From NCBI GenBank assembly GCA_027682205.1, contig JAQDAD010000001.1:744001-808000 (forward strand): a stretch of DNA of 64,000 nt. The letters are read 5' to 3'. The notes under the pieces were generated by a model, which ran no database searches, was not told the DNA's origin, and saw only the letters and a list, made by a program, of their open reading frames with translations. Below, piece by piece: positions 52,681 through 61,686 of the stretch (positions within the stretch are counted from its first letter, which is position 1; the number at the start of each line of letters is the position of its first letter). Source of the stretch: Streptococcaceae bacterium AF54-32pH5A. GTDB taxonomy: Bacteria; Bacillota; Bacilli; Lactobacillales; Streptococcaceae. The position numbers and the translations under genes were made by a program.

Positions 52681-52983
52681 TAGTGTAGAAAAATATTGAT
52701 AAGAACTTTTTAACAGTCAATTGACTTATGAATAGGTGGAAAAATTAGAAATGTTTCTACAACTAGTTGAAACATGAATCACTTATTAACAGGGAAGAAA
52801 AATATAAAATATTTGTGCTTCAATTGGTATTCCACCTATAAAAAGTGGTTTTGACTATATTCAATCCTTAATGCATCTATAGTTTCATATTCTATTGTAT
52901 TGACTTCACTCTTTATTCCATTTTATCTTATCGTTTGATATTTTATCAAAGATAACTATAACTTAACAAGAAAGGATAACACA
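52681..52983 (+). promoter_or_regulatory. Noncoding AT-rich gap with promoter and palindrome before the VOC gene
   Basis: TTGATA (52935-52940), 16 bases, TATAAC (52957-52962). The 17-base palindrome TTTGATATTTTATCAAA (52934-52950) covers the -35 element and is a likely operator. Further upstream I see a short inverted repeat GTTTC...GAAAC (near 52756-52778) and no gene. Confidence 0.6.
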
Positions 52984-53376
52984 ATGACTATCTCTATTGA
53001 ACACGTAGGTGTTTGGGTAAATGATTTAGAAAAAATGAAATCTTTTTATGAGAAATACTTTAATGCCGTTGCAACGAAAAAATATTATAATCCTAAAACG
53101 GAATTCTCATCTTACTTTTTGAGTTTTGAAAATGGTGCACGTTTAGAACTTTGTCATCGCCCAGATATTGTAGAAAAGAATAAAAATAGTTTTGGATTTT
53201 ACCATTTAGCTATTGCTGTAGGAGACAAAGCGGATGTTGATACATTTGCAAAGCGCTTTGAAGAAGATGGTTTTCTCATTCAATCTGGTCCAAGAACAAC
53301 TGGCGATGGGTACTATGAAGCAGTTGTATCTGATCCCGAAGGTAATTTATTGGAATTAACAACACATTTAAAATAG
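52984..53376 (+). CDS. VOC family (glyoxalase/bleomycin-resistance) protein
   Basis: Vicinal-oxygen-chelate fold protein of 130 residues with two beta-alpha-beta-beta-beta modules. His in IEHVGVWVNDLEKMKSFYEKYF, Glu in ARLELCHRPD, His in FGFYHLAIAVGD and Glu in DPEGNLLELTTH match the four metal-ligand positions of glyoxalase I-like proteins. The substrate is not known. The ATG at 52984 has AAAGGATAACAC before it. A palindrome overlaps its promoter. It is followed after 23 bases by the nucleotidyltransferase gene, so the two are one operon. Confidence 0.88.
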   Translation: MTISIEHVGVWVNDLEKMKSFYEKYFNAVATKKYYNPKTEFSSYFLSFENGARLELCHRPDIVEKNKNSFGFYHLAIAVGDKADVDTFAKRFEEDGFLIQSGPRTTGDGYYEAVVSDPEGNLLELTTHLK

Positions 53377-53399
53377 TAAAATAAAAAAGGAGAAAAATA

Positions 53400-54182
53400 A
53401 TGATCCAAGAACTTTACAAAGAATTCTCTCAACTGGAACAAGTAGAAGCCATCGCTCTAGGTGGTTCACGTGCAGGACAAGACTATGATCAAACTTCTGA
53501 TTATGATGTCTACATCTATCTCAACTCTCCCATTGATGAGGCAATTCGACAAAATATTTTGAGTAAATACTGCTCCTATATGGAAATTGGAAACCAGTTT
53601 TGGGAATTAGAGGACGACTGTGTACTAAACAACGGTATCCAAATCGAGTTGATTTATCGTTCGCTGGAGTCGTTTGAACAAGAATTGAACTCAACCGTTT
53701 TTCAACACAAAGCTCAAAATTCTTATACAACCTGTATGTGGCATAATCTACTCCACAGCAAGATTCTATACGATCCGAATGGAAACTATGCTTCGCTCCA
53801 AAGAGCCTACCAGATTCCCTATCCACAGGAACTCAAAAAGCACATCATTGAAAGGCAACTCCTTTTGCTAGAACAAGCCATGCCTGCCTTCTCTGTCCAA
53901 ATAGAAAAAGCTATCAAACGTCAAGATCTTCTCAGTATGAATCATCGTTCAAGTGAATTTTTTGCTTCCTACTTTGACTTGCTATTTGCGCTCAATGAGC
54001 AAACCCATCCTGGTGAAAAACGGATGCTGGAGTACGCAAAGGCCAATTGTACTCTCCTCCCTAAGCAATTTGAAGAAACTATTCGCGACTATTTCCTACT
54101 ACTCTACCAACCTCAACAAGAAAATCAAGCGGTTCTAGCCTTGCAAACAATCCTGAAACAACTAAAAGCAATTTTGCCATAA
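53400..54182 (+). CDS. Nucleotidyltransferase-domain protein
   Basis: Protein of 260 residues. The first 60 residues carry the polymerase-beta-type motif ALGGSRAGQDYDQTSDYDVYIYL (GGS plus two Asp) of aminoglycoside-adenylyltransferase and MNT-type enzymes, with a third carboxylate probably in NGIQIELIYR. The rest is a helical domain like DUF4037 proteins. No HEPN partner is next to it, so a toxin-antitoxin pair is unlikely. It may modify a small molecule. The ATG at 53400 has AAAGGAGAAAAATA upstream. Its base composition is nearer to core genes than to the VOC gene. Confidence 0.82.
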   Translation: MIQELYKEFSQLEQVEAIALGGSRAGQDYDQTSDYDVYIYLNSPIDEAIRQNILSKYCSYMEIGNQFWELEDDCVLNNGIQIELIYRSLESFEQELNSTVFQHKAQNSYTTCMWHNLLHSKILYDPNGNYASLQRAYQIPYPQELKKHIIERQLLLLEQAMPAFSVQIEKAIKRQDLLSMNHRSSEFFASYFDLLFALNEQTHPGEKRMLEYAKANCTLLPKQFEETIRDYFLLLYQPQQENQAVLALQTILKQLKAILP

Positions 54183-54191
54183 ACCCAAAAG

Positions 54192-54227
54192 AAAATGTGA
54201 ACCTCTGTTGCTGGTTCACATTTTTTT
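54192..54227 (+). terminator. Terminator of the VOC-nucleotidyltransferase operon
   Basis: AAAATGTGAACC / GGTTCACATTTT hairpin with a TTTTTTT tail. It is nearly the same as the terminator at 44739-44782. Confidence 0.92.
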
Positions 54228-54500
54228 GTCATTGACTGTAAAAATCTAATCTACTCATATGCAGTTGCTTATTTTTGATCCTCTCTGAAAATCTGTAACT
54301 AGGTTAGAAATTGTCCAATTGATTGACGAGTAACCACCAAGCTATTCCAAGACCTCACCTACAATCTCCTGACTCGCTCTGCCATTGTTGCTACTAATGG
54401 AACTTTCATTTTTTCTTTAAGTTACTGTAATTTTTTTAGAGAATCTGACAATTATTACAATATGAATTTTGCAAAAATCACCCAACGATGAGTTCACATA
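54228..54500. other. Gap without a recognised gene
   Basis: On the minus strand part of it (about 54300-54410) reads as a frame with one stop (SSISSNNGRASQEIVGEVLE, stop, LGGYSSINWTISNLV), which may be a gene relic. I cannot name it. No promoter for the next gene pair is evident. Confidence 0.35.
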
Positions 54501-55523
54501 TTACCATAAAATACCCTTATAAGAGAAAATCAAAGCTAAAATCAATAAAACGTAGAAGGCGATAAAAAGCCATTTCATCTTCACACAGAGAGCAATATAC
54601 TCTCTGATAAAGGCCGATGGAATATAGTAGGCCGCTGTTCGACAGCCCAAGCCATCTCCTTTCATACGGAGTTGTCTAGCATAGGTACTGGTTCGAAAAA
54701 CATGGTAGTCATTGGTCACAAAGAGAAAACGTGGACTTGCCACCAGTTTCTCTCCCATTTCTTTTGAGAAGAGAAGATTCTCATAGGTCGTTGTCGAGTT
54801 TTCCTCTAGGAGAATTGCTTCTCTCGGAATATCCGTCTCTTCCAGCAAATAATTACAAATTGCCTGAGCTTCGGAAATCTTCTCATCCCCTCCTCGACCA
54901 CCACTAGCGATGATTTTAACATTGGGATTGAGAGACTGGTGATAAGCTTCTACTGCCTTATCAATGCGACTCTTGAGTAAGGGAGTCACTTTTTCTCCAT
55001 TCAATAAGCCTGCTCCGTGAATGATAATAAAATCATAATATTTTTTCTTAGGAATAAAAAGATACAGAATAGAATAAAGCAGAAATCCTGCAAAGGCAAA
55101 ACCAAAAATTAAATACGAATAAATCAAAAAGAAAAAGAAAATATTCACTAGATGATTGGTGTAGAACAAGCCATTGGTATCGTCCACTCGAATCGCCATG
55201 ATTACAAAAAAGAATAGAATCACGCAACCTAATCCTAGAGACAAATAATTTGCCTTGGATCTTCCTTCTTTCTTCAACAAAACAAATCCGTTATAAATAA
55301 GGAAAAAGCCACTTAGAAAAACTAAAAATGGAAGCAAGAGAAAAATCACTGCAAAGAAAATCATGTGCAATTCTTCTTGCCCAGCCTCGTAAAAAAAATT
55401 GGCAATAGACAGGTAAGAAAAGAGCAGAGACAAAAGCAAAAGAGCCGGATTCCAGAGACTGCGATTGTCCCTAAAAAATGAAATCAGAAAAAGTAGGACA
55501 AAAAAACCTGTCATAAAGTACAT
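54501..55523 (-). CDS. YdcF/DUF218 family membrane protein
   Basis: Protein of 340 residues. Five or six membrane helices in the first 170 residues precede the DUF218 domain, with FIIIHGAGLLNGEKVTPLLKSRIDKAV, IIASGGRGGDEKISEAQAICNYL and ENSTTTYENLLFSKE. FLFVTNDYHVFRTSTYAR is the late family block. A last helix lies at the C-terminus. DUF218 proteins such as SanA, ElyC and YdcF are linked to envelope integrity; the reaction is not known. The ATG at 55523 has AAAGGAGAAGATT before it. It is transcribed alone. Confidence 0.88.
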   Translation of the reverse strand: MYFMTGFFVLLFLISFFRDNRSLWNPALLLLSLLFSYLSIANFFYEAGQEELHMIFFAVIFLLLPFLVFLSGFFLIYNGFVLLKKEGRSKANYLSLGLGCVILFFFVIMAIRVDDTNGLFYTNHLVNIFFFFLIYSYLIFGFAFAGFLLYSILYLFIPKKKYYDFIIIHGAGLLNGEKVTPLLKSRIDKAVEAYHQSLNPNVKIIASGGRGGDEKISEAQAICNYLLEETDIPREAILLEENSTTTYENLLFSKEMGEKLVASPRFLFVTNDYHVFRTSTYARQLRMKGDGLGCRTAAYYIPSAFIREYIALCVKMKWLFIAFYVLLILALIFSYKGILW

Positions 55524-55565
55524 AATCTTCTCCTTTGATGACTACATTGTACCATAATTATGGCA

Positions 55566-55592
55566 ATAGAAAAAGAGAACCTTAGCCCTCTT
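55566..55592 (-). terminator. Terminator of the Rrf2 gene
   Basis: AAGAGGG / TTCTCTT-type short hairpin with TTTTTCT tail, overlapping the stop codon. Confidence 0.6.
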
Positions 55593-56028
55593 ACTTTGTC
55601 ATTTTATCCTGAGCATCTTCCACAACCTGAGCCAGGCTCGTCTGACCAAGTTGATTTTCCATGGCTGCTTGAACATCAAACAGCTTTTGATCCAAGACCG
55701 CATGGATATTAGCACCAATTGGACAATTAGGATTTGGATTATCATGGAAACTAAAGAGCTTACCAGATTTTCCTAAACACTCTACAGCTTGGTAGACATC
55801 CAACAAGCTGATATCCTGAAGGTCTTTTATGATCTCAGTTCCTCCCGTACCACGAGCAACTGAAATCAATCCTGCTTTTTTGAGTTGGGACAAGGTTTTG
55901 CGAATAATGACCGGATTGACTCCAACACTGGCTGCGAGAAAATCACTGGTCACTTTGCTCTCTTGACTCTTGATGGCAATGATGATTAACATATGAGTCG
56001 CAATCGTAAATCGACTTGAAATTTGCAT
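55591..56028 (-). CDS. Rrf2 family transcriptional regulator
   Basis: Winged-helix regulator of 145 residues, YwnA-like. The helix-turn-helix is VTSDFLAASVGVNPVIIRKTLSQLKKAGLI (near 26-55), followed by the wing ARGTGGTEI. Members with three Cys bind an iron-sulfur cluster; here only one Cys is seen (NPNCPIGANI), so cluster sensing is unlikely and a thiol-based or other signal is more probable. It lies between the YdcF and phosphoesterase genes. The target gene cannot be told from position. Confidence 0.9.
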   Translation of the reverse strand: MQISSRFTIATHMLIIIAIKSQESKVTSDFLAASVGVNPVIIRKTLSQLKKAGLISVARGTGGTEIIKDLQDISLLDVYQAVECLGKSGKLFSFHDNPNPNCPIGANIHAVLDQKLFDVQAAMENQLGQTSLAQVVEDAQDKMTK

Positions 56029-56084
56029 CTTCTTCTCCTTTCACATCCTATCTGATACCCATTATATCCTTTTGTGTTGTAATG

Positions 56085-56927
56085 TCAATTATTACCACCA
56101 TCCAGCCACGCATCCAACTCAGCATCATGTCCTTGTTCTTGGGCAATTTCATACAGAAGTTCCTGATTGTGAGTATGGTGAATCCCATTTATCAAACTTT
56201 CATAGTAGATTTGGAAATAGGGGAGCTTTAAATCCTTAGCCAGCTGCAATTCGGCTTCTACATCATAATCCACTCGAAGAAAATCAACATCAGACAAACC
56301 TGCTTCATCAAACTCTAAAATCATGTACTGGGCACGCAGATCCTTACGCAACCGCGCATCTAAAAAGAAGGGTTGCCCAATGGATCCTGGATTAAGAATC
56401 AACTGTCCGTCACTTCCGTATCGAAGAAACTGTTGGTGGATATGGCCATACACTGCGATAGAAGCATGCGGATCCATAACCAATCTATCAAAATCTTCTT
56501 GTTTTCCCGTATGAATCAACTCTCTACCCCAGTTTTTATCAGGGAGATGGTGAGTGATTCCTACTGTCAAATCACCAAACTGACGATGAACTTGCATGGG
56601 TTGATTGTGGAGGTCTTCGATTTCTTCAGGGCTAATCTCTTCTAAGATATACTGGCATTGGCGTAGGAGATAGCGATGACTCGCTTTTGTTGGATCTAGC
56701 TTGCGATGCAAACCACGCCAGAGACTATTCTCCCAATTACCAAGAACTCTTACAGTGATGGGCAAGCTAGCTAAGAGATCCAATATCCTTCTACGTCCTG
56801 TTCCAGGCATGAGAATATCTCCCAAAAGCCAGTACTCGTCTACCCTTGCAGCTCTTGCATCAGCCAGTACGGCTTCCAGAGCTGTCATATTTCCATGTAT
56901 ATCTGAAAGAACTGCTATTTTAGTCAT
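56085..56927 (-). CDS. YfcE/MJ0936-like metallophosphoesterase, second copy
   Basis: Calcineurin-fold phosphoesterase of 280 residues. Its motifs (SDIHGN, LLGDIL, GNWEN, THHLPD, YGHIHQQF) match those of the copy at 33137-33982 in order and spacing; the third motif has Glu in place of Asp (GNWEN against GNWDD). The opening [24 protein letters not shown] is nearly the same as that of its paralogue. The ATG at 56927 has GAGGAGAAAGA before it. Transcribed alone. Substrate unknown. Confidence 0.87.
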   Translation of the reverse strand: MTKIAVLSDIHGNMTALEAVLADARAARVDEYWLLGDILMPGTGRRRILDLLASLPITVRVLGNWENSLWRGLHRKLDPTKASHRYLLRQCQYILEEISPEEIEDLHNQPMQVHRQFGDLTVGITHHLPDKNWGRELIHTGKQEDFDRLVMDPHASIAVYGHIHQQFLRYGSDGQLILNPGSIGQPFFLDARLRKDLRAQYMILEFDEAGLSDVDFLRVDYDVEAELQLAKDLKLPYFQIYYESLINGIHHTHNQELLYEIAQEQGHDAELDAWLDGGNN

Positions 56928-57015
56928 TCTTTCTCCTCATTTCCTCTTACTTCTTCTGTTAGTATTATAGCAGAAAACACTGCAAAAAATCACTATCACT
57001 ACTTACCTGATCAAC

Positions 57016-57110
57016 TTGTAAGAGCTTCCAAATCGTGCTATAATATAGGTAGAGAGCTCCCCTTCATTTAGGATCATGTGGTCTTCAACATCTCTCTACT
57101 TTTGCAGATT
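57016..57110 (+). promoter_or_regulatory. Promoter and hairpin leader of the 124-residue membrane protein
   Basis: TTGTAA (57016-57021), 17 bases, TATAAT (57039-57044) with a TGC extension. The transcript should start near 57051, directly in the left arm of a perfect 8-pair stem, GTAGAGAG (57049-57056) with CTCTCTAC about 34 bases on. The loop contains CTCCCC, which could mask the GGAGG ribosome binding site. Confidence 0.65.
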
Positions 57111-57124
57111 GGAGGACTATTGCC

Positions 57125-57499
57125 ATGCGTAACTATCTTAAGTATATCCCATACTACCTTGTCATATTCTTCTTTTACTGGCCTCTCTATGAATTGCTTT
57201 TACTGCTGATATCTGACCCTTATACGCTGAAAGGGCTCTACATTTATAACATCATCCTCTTTTCACCTTTGGCAACCTTCATCGTGTCCCTTCTTTATAG
57301 CTACCGTTTCCAATTCTCACTGTGGTGGCTGCTTGGTGTCGGATTGCTCTATTGCTTTACCATCATCACTTTTAATGAATTCATTCTCGTTTATTTCCTA
57401 GCTTATGAACTCTTTGCCCTACTTGGTATGGCTTCAGGTTCGGGTATTAAATACATGCTACAGCGAGGAAAAAATAAAAAACTTTCACAAAATCCTTGA
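57125..57499 (+). CDS. Small membrane protein of unknown function
   Basis: Protein of 124 residues with three or four hydrophobic helices and few charges until the basic end QRGKNKKLSQNP. I do not recognise it. The start is the ATG at 57125 with GGAGGACTATTGCC upstream. It has its own promoter with a hairpin at the 5' end. Immediately downstream is the threonine T-box promoter, whose -35 (57496) overlaps its stop codon. It may be linked to the second small membrane protein at 57800, but the two are not alike in sequence. Confidence 0.75.
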   Translation: MRNYLKYIPYYLVIFFFYWPLYELLLLLISDPYTLKGLYIYNIILFSPLATFIVSLLYSYRFQFSLWWLLGVGLLYCFTIITFNEFILVYFLAYELFALLGMASGSGIKYMLQRGKNKKLSQNP

Positions 57500-57523
57500 A
57501 AAATCTCGCAATCATGCTATAAT
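57496..57523 (+). promoter_or_regulatory. Promoter of the threonine T-box operon
   Basis: TTGAAA (57496-57501), 16 bases, TATAAT (57518-57523) with a TGC extension. Confidence 0.8.
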
Positions 57524-57528
57524 AATGC

Positions 57529-57740
57529 ATAGAGACAAGTCACTTAGTCCCTTTCTACTAGAGAGTGCGTGGTTGCTGGAAACGCATAGAGAGCCTAAAC
57601 TGATACTACTCTACTGACTTTTATGAAAACATAAAACGGTGGCCACGTTAAAGCCAATCTGAGGTGTCTCTCTTTTTGAGGAACATAAATGAAGGTGGAA
57701 CCACGTTGCGACGTCCTTTTAGGATGTCGTTTTTTGTTTG
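57529..57740 (+). promoter_or_regulatory. T-box riboswitch (tRNA-Thr)
   Basis: Leader with the T-box sequence AAGGTGGAACCACG (57692-57705) and a terminator hairpin CGACGTCC / GGATGTCG with a TTTTTT tail (57708-57736). A Stem I region upstream contains AGAGAG and a likely specifier ACT (57605-57607, Thr). Uncharged tRNA-Thr would bind both the specifier and the T-box bulge (TGGAA) and prevent termination. It precedes thrS, which supports the Thr assignment. Confidence 0.93.
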
Positions 57741-57799
57741 GAGACTAGTTGCGACAAAGTTAAAATGAATTTAGACAAGAGTTAAATGAGGTGATAGAC

Positions 57800-58177
57800 T
57801 TGAAGAAAATATTATCTTGGGTGATTCCCTGTACTTTCCTATTAGTCTATGTCTGGCTAATGAATACGCTCAGTCTATGGGGAACGGAAAATATTGTCGT
57901 CTTTTCATTTTTTCTACTCATTCCTCTCTTACCTTTCCTTGCACCCTTTCTTGGTATCTTAATGTTTTTCGACAACAAGAAACTCATTTTAGCAGGATAT
58001 CTTTTAAGTTTGACAGCTGGTATCTATTTGTTCAATGCGATAAAAAGCTATCCGATAAGGATATACATGAGAGGCGAGATGACTCAGGGGGAATACCTGT
58101 CTCTCATTCTTTCCTTGGCATGCTATCTATGTGTTTCTACGCTTTTCTTTATTTTCAGACTGAAAAAGTTAAAATGA
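57800..58177 (+). CDS. Small membrane protein between the T-box and thrS
   Basis: Protein of about 125 residues with four hydrophobic helices and a basic end (RLKKLK); I do not recognise it. I choose the TTG at 57800 with GAGGTG seven bases upstream; the GTG at 57791 is part of that site. It lies directly after the T-box terminator and 103 bases before thrS. There is no clear terminator or strong promoter between it and thrS, so it should be made when threonyl-tRNA runs low. A role linked to threonine (for example uptake) is possible but not shown by any motif. Confidence 0.7.
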   Translation: MKKILSWVIPCTFLLVYVWLMNTLSLWGTENIVVFSFFLLIPLLPFLAPFLGILMFFDNKKLILAGYLLSLTAGIYLFNAIKSYPIRIYMRGEMTQGEYLSLILSLACYLCVSTLFFIFRLKKLK

Positions 58178-58280
58178 AATTAATTTAGCAAATCGATTGT
58201 TATCATCCTTTGTTGATAGCTAGTTTCCCAGTCCTTCAAACCTCTGTTATAAAAATACGATAAATTTTTAAGGAGAAAAC

Positions 58281-60224
58281 ATGATTAAGATTACTTTCCC
58301 AGATGGCGCTGTTCGTGAATTCGAATCAGGCGTTACTACTTTTGAAATTGCGCAAAGCATCAGCAATTCCCTAGCAAAAAAAGCCTTGGCTGGTAAATTC
58401 AACGGCAAACTCATCGATACGACTCGTGCTATCACTGAAGATGGAAGCATCGAAATTGTGACACCAGATCACGAAGATGCCCTTCCGATTTTGCGCCACT
58501 CAGCGGCTCACTTGTTCGCCCAAGCAGCTCGTCGCCTTTTCCCAGACATTCACTTGGGAGTTGGTCCAGCTATCGAAGATGGTTTCTACTACGATACCGA
58601 CAATACTGCTGGTCAAATCTCTAACGAAGACCTGCCTCGTATTGAAGAAGAAATGCAAAAAATCGTGAAAGAAAACTTCCCTTCTATTCGTGAGGAAGTA
58701 ACAAAAGACGAGGCCCGTGAAATCTTCAAGAACGACCCTTATAAATTGGAATTGATCGAAGAACACTCAGAAGACGAAGGGGGGTTGACCATCTACCGTC
58801 AGGGTGAATACGTGGATCTCTGCCGTGGCCCGCACGTCCCATCAACAGGTCGTATCCAAATCTTCCACCTTCTCCATGTGGCTGGTGCTTACTGGCGTGG
58901 AAATAGTGACAATGCTATGATGCAACGGATCTACGGTACAGCTTGGTTTGACAAGAAAGACTTGAAGAACTACCTTCAAATGCGTGAAGAAGCCAAAGAA
59001 CGTGACCACCGTAAACTTGGTAAAGAGCTCGACCTCTTCATGATTTCTCAAGAAGTTGGACAAGGCTTGCCATTCTGGTTGCCAAATGGTGCGACAATCC
59101 GTCGTGAATTGGAACGCTACATTGTTGATAAGGAAATAGCTGCAGGTTACCAACACGTTTACACTCCACCACTTGCCTCTGTGGAACTTTACAAGACTTC
59201 TGGTCACTGGGATCACTACCGTGAAGATATGTTCCCAACCATGGACATGGGTGACGGGGAAGAATTTGTCCTTCGTCCAATGAACTGCCCACACCACATC
59301 CAAGTCTACAAACACCATGTTCACTCTTACCGTGAATTGCCAATCCGTATTGCTGAAATCGGAATGATGCACCGCTATGAAAAATCGGGTGCTCTGACTG
59401 GTCTTCAACGTGTACGTGAAATGTCTCTTAACGACGGTCACCTCTTTGTTACTCCAGAACAAATCCAAGAAGAATTCCAACGCGCCCTTCAGTTGATTAT
59501 CGATGTTTATGAAGACTTCAACTTGACTGAGTACCGCTTCCGTCTCTCTCTTCGCGACCCTCAAGATACTCACAAGTACTTTGATAACGATGAGATGTGG
59601 GAGAATGCCCAAACCATGCTTCGTGCAGCGCTTGATGAAATGGGCGTTGACTACTTTGAAGCTGAAGGTGAAGCAGCCTTCTACGGACCAAAATTGGATA
59701 TTCAGGTTAAAACTGCCCTTGGTAAAGAAGAAACCCTTTCGACTATCCAACTTGACTTCTTGCTTCCAGAGCGCTTTGACCTCAAGTATATTGGAGCTGA
59801 TGGTGAAGAACATCGTCCAGTTATGATTCACCGTGGTGTTATCTCAACTATGGAACGCTTCACAGCTATCTTGATTGAAAACTACAAGGGTGCCTTCCCA
59901 ACATGGCTTGCACCACACCAAGTAACCCTCATCCCAGTGTCTAATGAAAAGCACGTGGACTACGCATGGGAAGTGGCGAAGAAACTCCGTGACCGTGGGG
60001 TTCGTGCAGACGTAGATGAGCGCAATGAAAAAATGCAGTTCAAGATCCGTGCTTCACAAACCAGCAAGATTCCTTACCAATTAATCGTTGGAGACAAGGA
60101 AATGGAAGACGGAACAGTCAACGTTCGTCGCTATGGACAAAAAGAAACACAAACTGTCTCAGTTGATGACTTTGTAGAAGCTATCCTAGCTGATATTGCC
60201 AACAAATCACGCGTTGAAAAATAA
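58281..60224 (+). CDS. thrS: Threonyl-tRNA synthetase
   Basis: Class II synthetase of 647 residues. Domains in order are TGS (1-60), the editing N2 domain with [15 protein letters not shown] (about 73-87) and a later Cys/His pair ([14 protein letters not shown]) that removes Ser from tRNA-Thr, the catalytic core with zinc-binding Cys in [13 protein letters not shown] and His residues, and the C-terminal anticodon-binding domain with [14 protein letters not shown]. The ATG at 58281 has AAGGAGAAAAC before it. Controlled by the T-box at 57529-57740. Complete. Confidence 0.98.
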   Translation: MIKITFPDGAVREFESGVTTFEIAQSISNSLAKKALAGKFNGKLIDTTRAITEDGSIEIVTPDHEDALPILRHSAAHLFAQAARRLFPDIHLGVGPAIEDGFYYDTDNTAGQISNEDLPRIEEEMQKIVKENFPSIREEVTKDEAREIFKNDPYKLELIEEHSEDEGGLTIYRQGEYVDLCRGPHVPSTGRIQIFHLLHVAGAYWRGNSDNAMMQRIYGTAWFDKKDLKNYLQMREEAKERDHRKLGKELDLFMISQEVGQGLPFWLPNGATIRRELERYIVDKEIAAGYQHVYTPPLASVELYKTSGHWDHYREDMFPTMDMGDGEEFVLRPMNCPHHIQVYKHHVHSYRELPIRIAEIGMMHRYEKSGALTGLQRVREMSLNDGHLFVTPEQIQEEFQRALQLIIDVYEDFNLTEYRFRLSLRDPQDTHKYFDNDEMWENAQTMLRAALDEMGVDYFEAEGEAAFYGPKLDIQVKTALGKEETLSTIQLDFLLPERFDLKYIGADGEEHRPVMIHRGVISTMERFTAILIENYKGAFPTWLAPHQVTLIPVSNEKHVDYAWEVAKKLRDRGVRADVDERNEKMQFKIRASQTSKIPYQLIVGDKEMEDGTVNVRRYGQKETQTVSVDDFVEAILADIANKSRVEK

Positions 60225-60257
60225 AATATAAAACTTGGGATAAAATCCTAGCTACCT

Positions 60258-60297
60258 AAAAAGCAACAACTGAAACAGCTGTTGCTTTTTTATATTT
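60258..60297 (+). terminator. Terminator of thrS
   Basis: AAAAAGCAACA / TGTTGCTTTTTT hairpin (60259-60292), symmetric A and T runs. Confidence 0.93.
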
Positions 60298-60436
60298 TAT
60301 TTAACCTGAGCTAGTATCGTAATTGGTCAAACCACCACAAATGAAATCTTCATCAACATCCCTTTCTATCCACCAACTTTTGAATATAAGATCTCTTCCC
60401 AAGATTTGCTCTCATGAATTAGACAAGTCAATATCC

Positions 60437-61498
60437 TCAATCCTTGTCTGCTTCATTGTCTGCTTCATTTTCTTTTGCGCGATCGTTTTGTAAATTTTTT
60501 TCAGAGAGTTTTTGTTCGATATACTTGTCAATGTTTTCGTAAAATTCCTTGATCGTCTCACTATCTAATTTTTCCGAATTATGGAATTGCTTGACTTTCA
60601 ATTGAACAGATTCAATACCGTAAGAGGCTTGTTTTTGGCGAATTGTTTCTAATTCTTCTTCTGAAATCGGATCTCCAACAACAGTCAAGACCAATTCATT
60701 ATTACTTGACTCGTAAACTTGATTAATGACCGTATAATTGGCGAACTCTTTTCCTACGAACTGTTTGATCTCTTGTTTTCGTTTTTCATTCATCGTCAGA
60801 GTGACTGCTGAATAGCTGGCTGGAAGGACCAATAATACAATCAAGGATATCAACCCAATTCTAATTTTAATGTTTAGCTCATTAAATGAACTTAAGGCAG
60901 ATTTTTTCATCATAATTCTTGTTCCAACAATGTTGATTAGCATGATAAAGCCACAGTTGATCAAGAAAAGATAAAGGGCCCCAAATAAAAATCGAACATT
61001 TCCATTAGCTAAACCATATCCTGCAGTGCAGATAGGTGGCATCAGAGCTGTTGCGATGGCTACTCCTGGTACGATATTGTTTGCTTCTTTTTTCCTTGAA
61101 CCAATGACACCTGCTATCCCACCCGCAATAGCAATGAGAACATCCCAAATGGTTGGAGAGGTTCGTGCAATCAACTGGCTACTTGCATAAGATAAGGGAG
61201 AAATCCAGAAATACAGAGCCGATACAAGCAAACTGACCAATACTTGAGTAAATAAAACCTTTAGAGATTGCTCAATTAAACGCGTATCAAAAATAGCTAA
61301 ACCAAACCCCAGTCCAGCAATCGGTGTCATAAGAGGGGAAATCAGCATAGCTCCAATAACGACAGCTGTTGAATTCATATTTAGGCCTATAGAGGCAATA
61401 AAAATCGAACACATTAAAATCAATATATTACTTAATCGAACATGAAGGTCATCATATAATTTCTCACGGTATTCCCGTGTTGAATAGTTTCCGGTCAT
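60437..61498 (-). CDS. DUF389 family membrane protein
   Basis: Protein of 353 residues of the TIGR00341/DUF389 group. Five or six helices in about 20-225 contain the family signature GAMLISPLMTPIAGLGFGLA and the later GVAIATALMPPICTAGYGLA, an internal repeat with Pro-containing helices. A cytoplasmic or surface alpha/beta domain (about 240-320) follows, and the C-terminus is very acidic and basic (EKNLQNDRAKENEADNEADK). Function unknown. Monocistronic, convergent with thrS. Confidence 0.87.
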   Translation of the reverse strand: MTGNYSTREYREKLYDDLHVRLSNILILMCSIFIASIGLNMNSTAVVIGAMLISPLMTPIAGLGFGLAIFDTRLIEQSLKVLFTQVLVSLLVSALYFWISPLSYASSQLIARTSPTIWDVLIAIAGGIAGVIGSRKKEANNIVPGVAIATALMPPICTAGYGLANGNVRFLFGALYLFLINCGFIMLINIVGTRIMMKKSALSSFNELNIKIRIGLISLIVLLVLPASYSAVTLTMNEKRKQEIKQFVGKEFANYTVINQVYESSNNELVLTVVGDPISEEELETIRQKQASYGIESVQLKVKQFHNSEKLDSETIKEFYENIDKYIEQKLSEKNLQNDRAKENEADNEADKD

Positions 61499-61686
61499 TG
61501 GTTACTCCTTTTATTTCATATAATTTTGTTTCTGCATGAATGATGGTAGAGAGACTTCTGTCCAATCTTACATATGTTTAATTCTCACCTGTTATGTTTT
61601 TGAAAATTATCCTTTAAGCATCCGTCAGTCCATCCTTAACATTATATCAAAAATTTTACAGTCTTTCTCCAAAGAAATCTATCAAT

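Noticed and set aside
52681..52983. Degenerate gene in the gap before the VOC gene
   Set aside because: All six frames are broken by many stops and no recognisable protein stretch is seen; only the promoter and palindrome are supported.
53400..54182. Nucleotidyltransferase as part of an MNT-HEPN toxin-antitoxin system
   Set aside because: No HEPN-type gene is next to it, and it follows a VOC protein gene in one operon.
58842..59831. A 329-codon open frame antisense to thrS
   Set aside because: It lies wholly inside thrS, which has strong codon bias, and the product is Phe/Val/His-rich with no motif. It is a shadow frame caused by the codon use of thrS.
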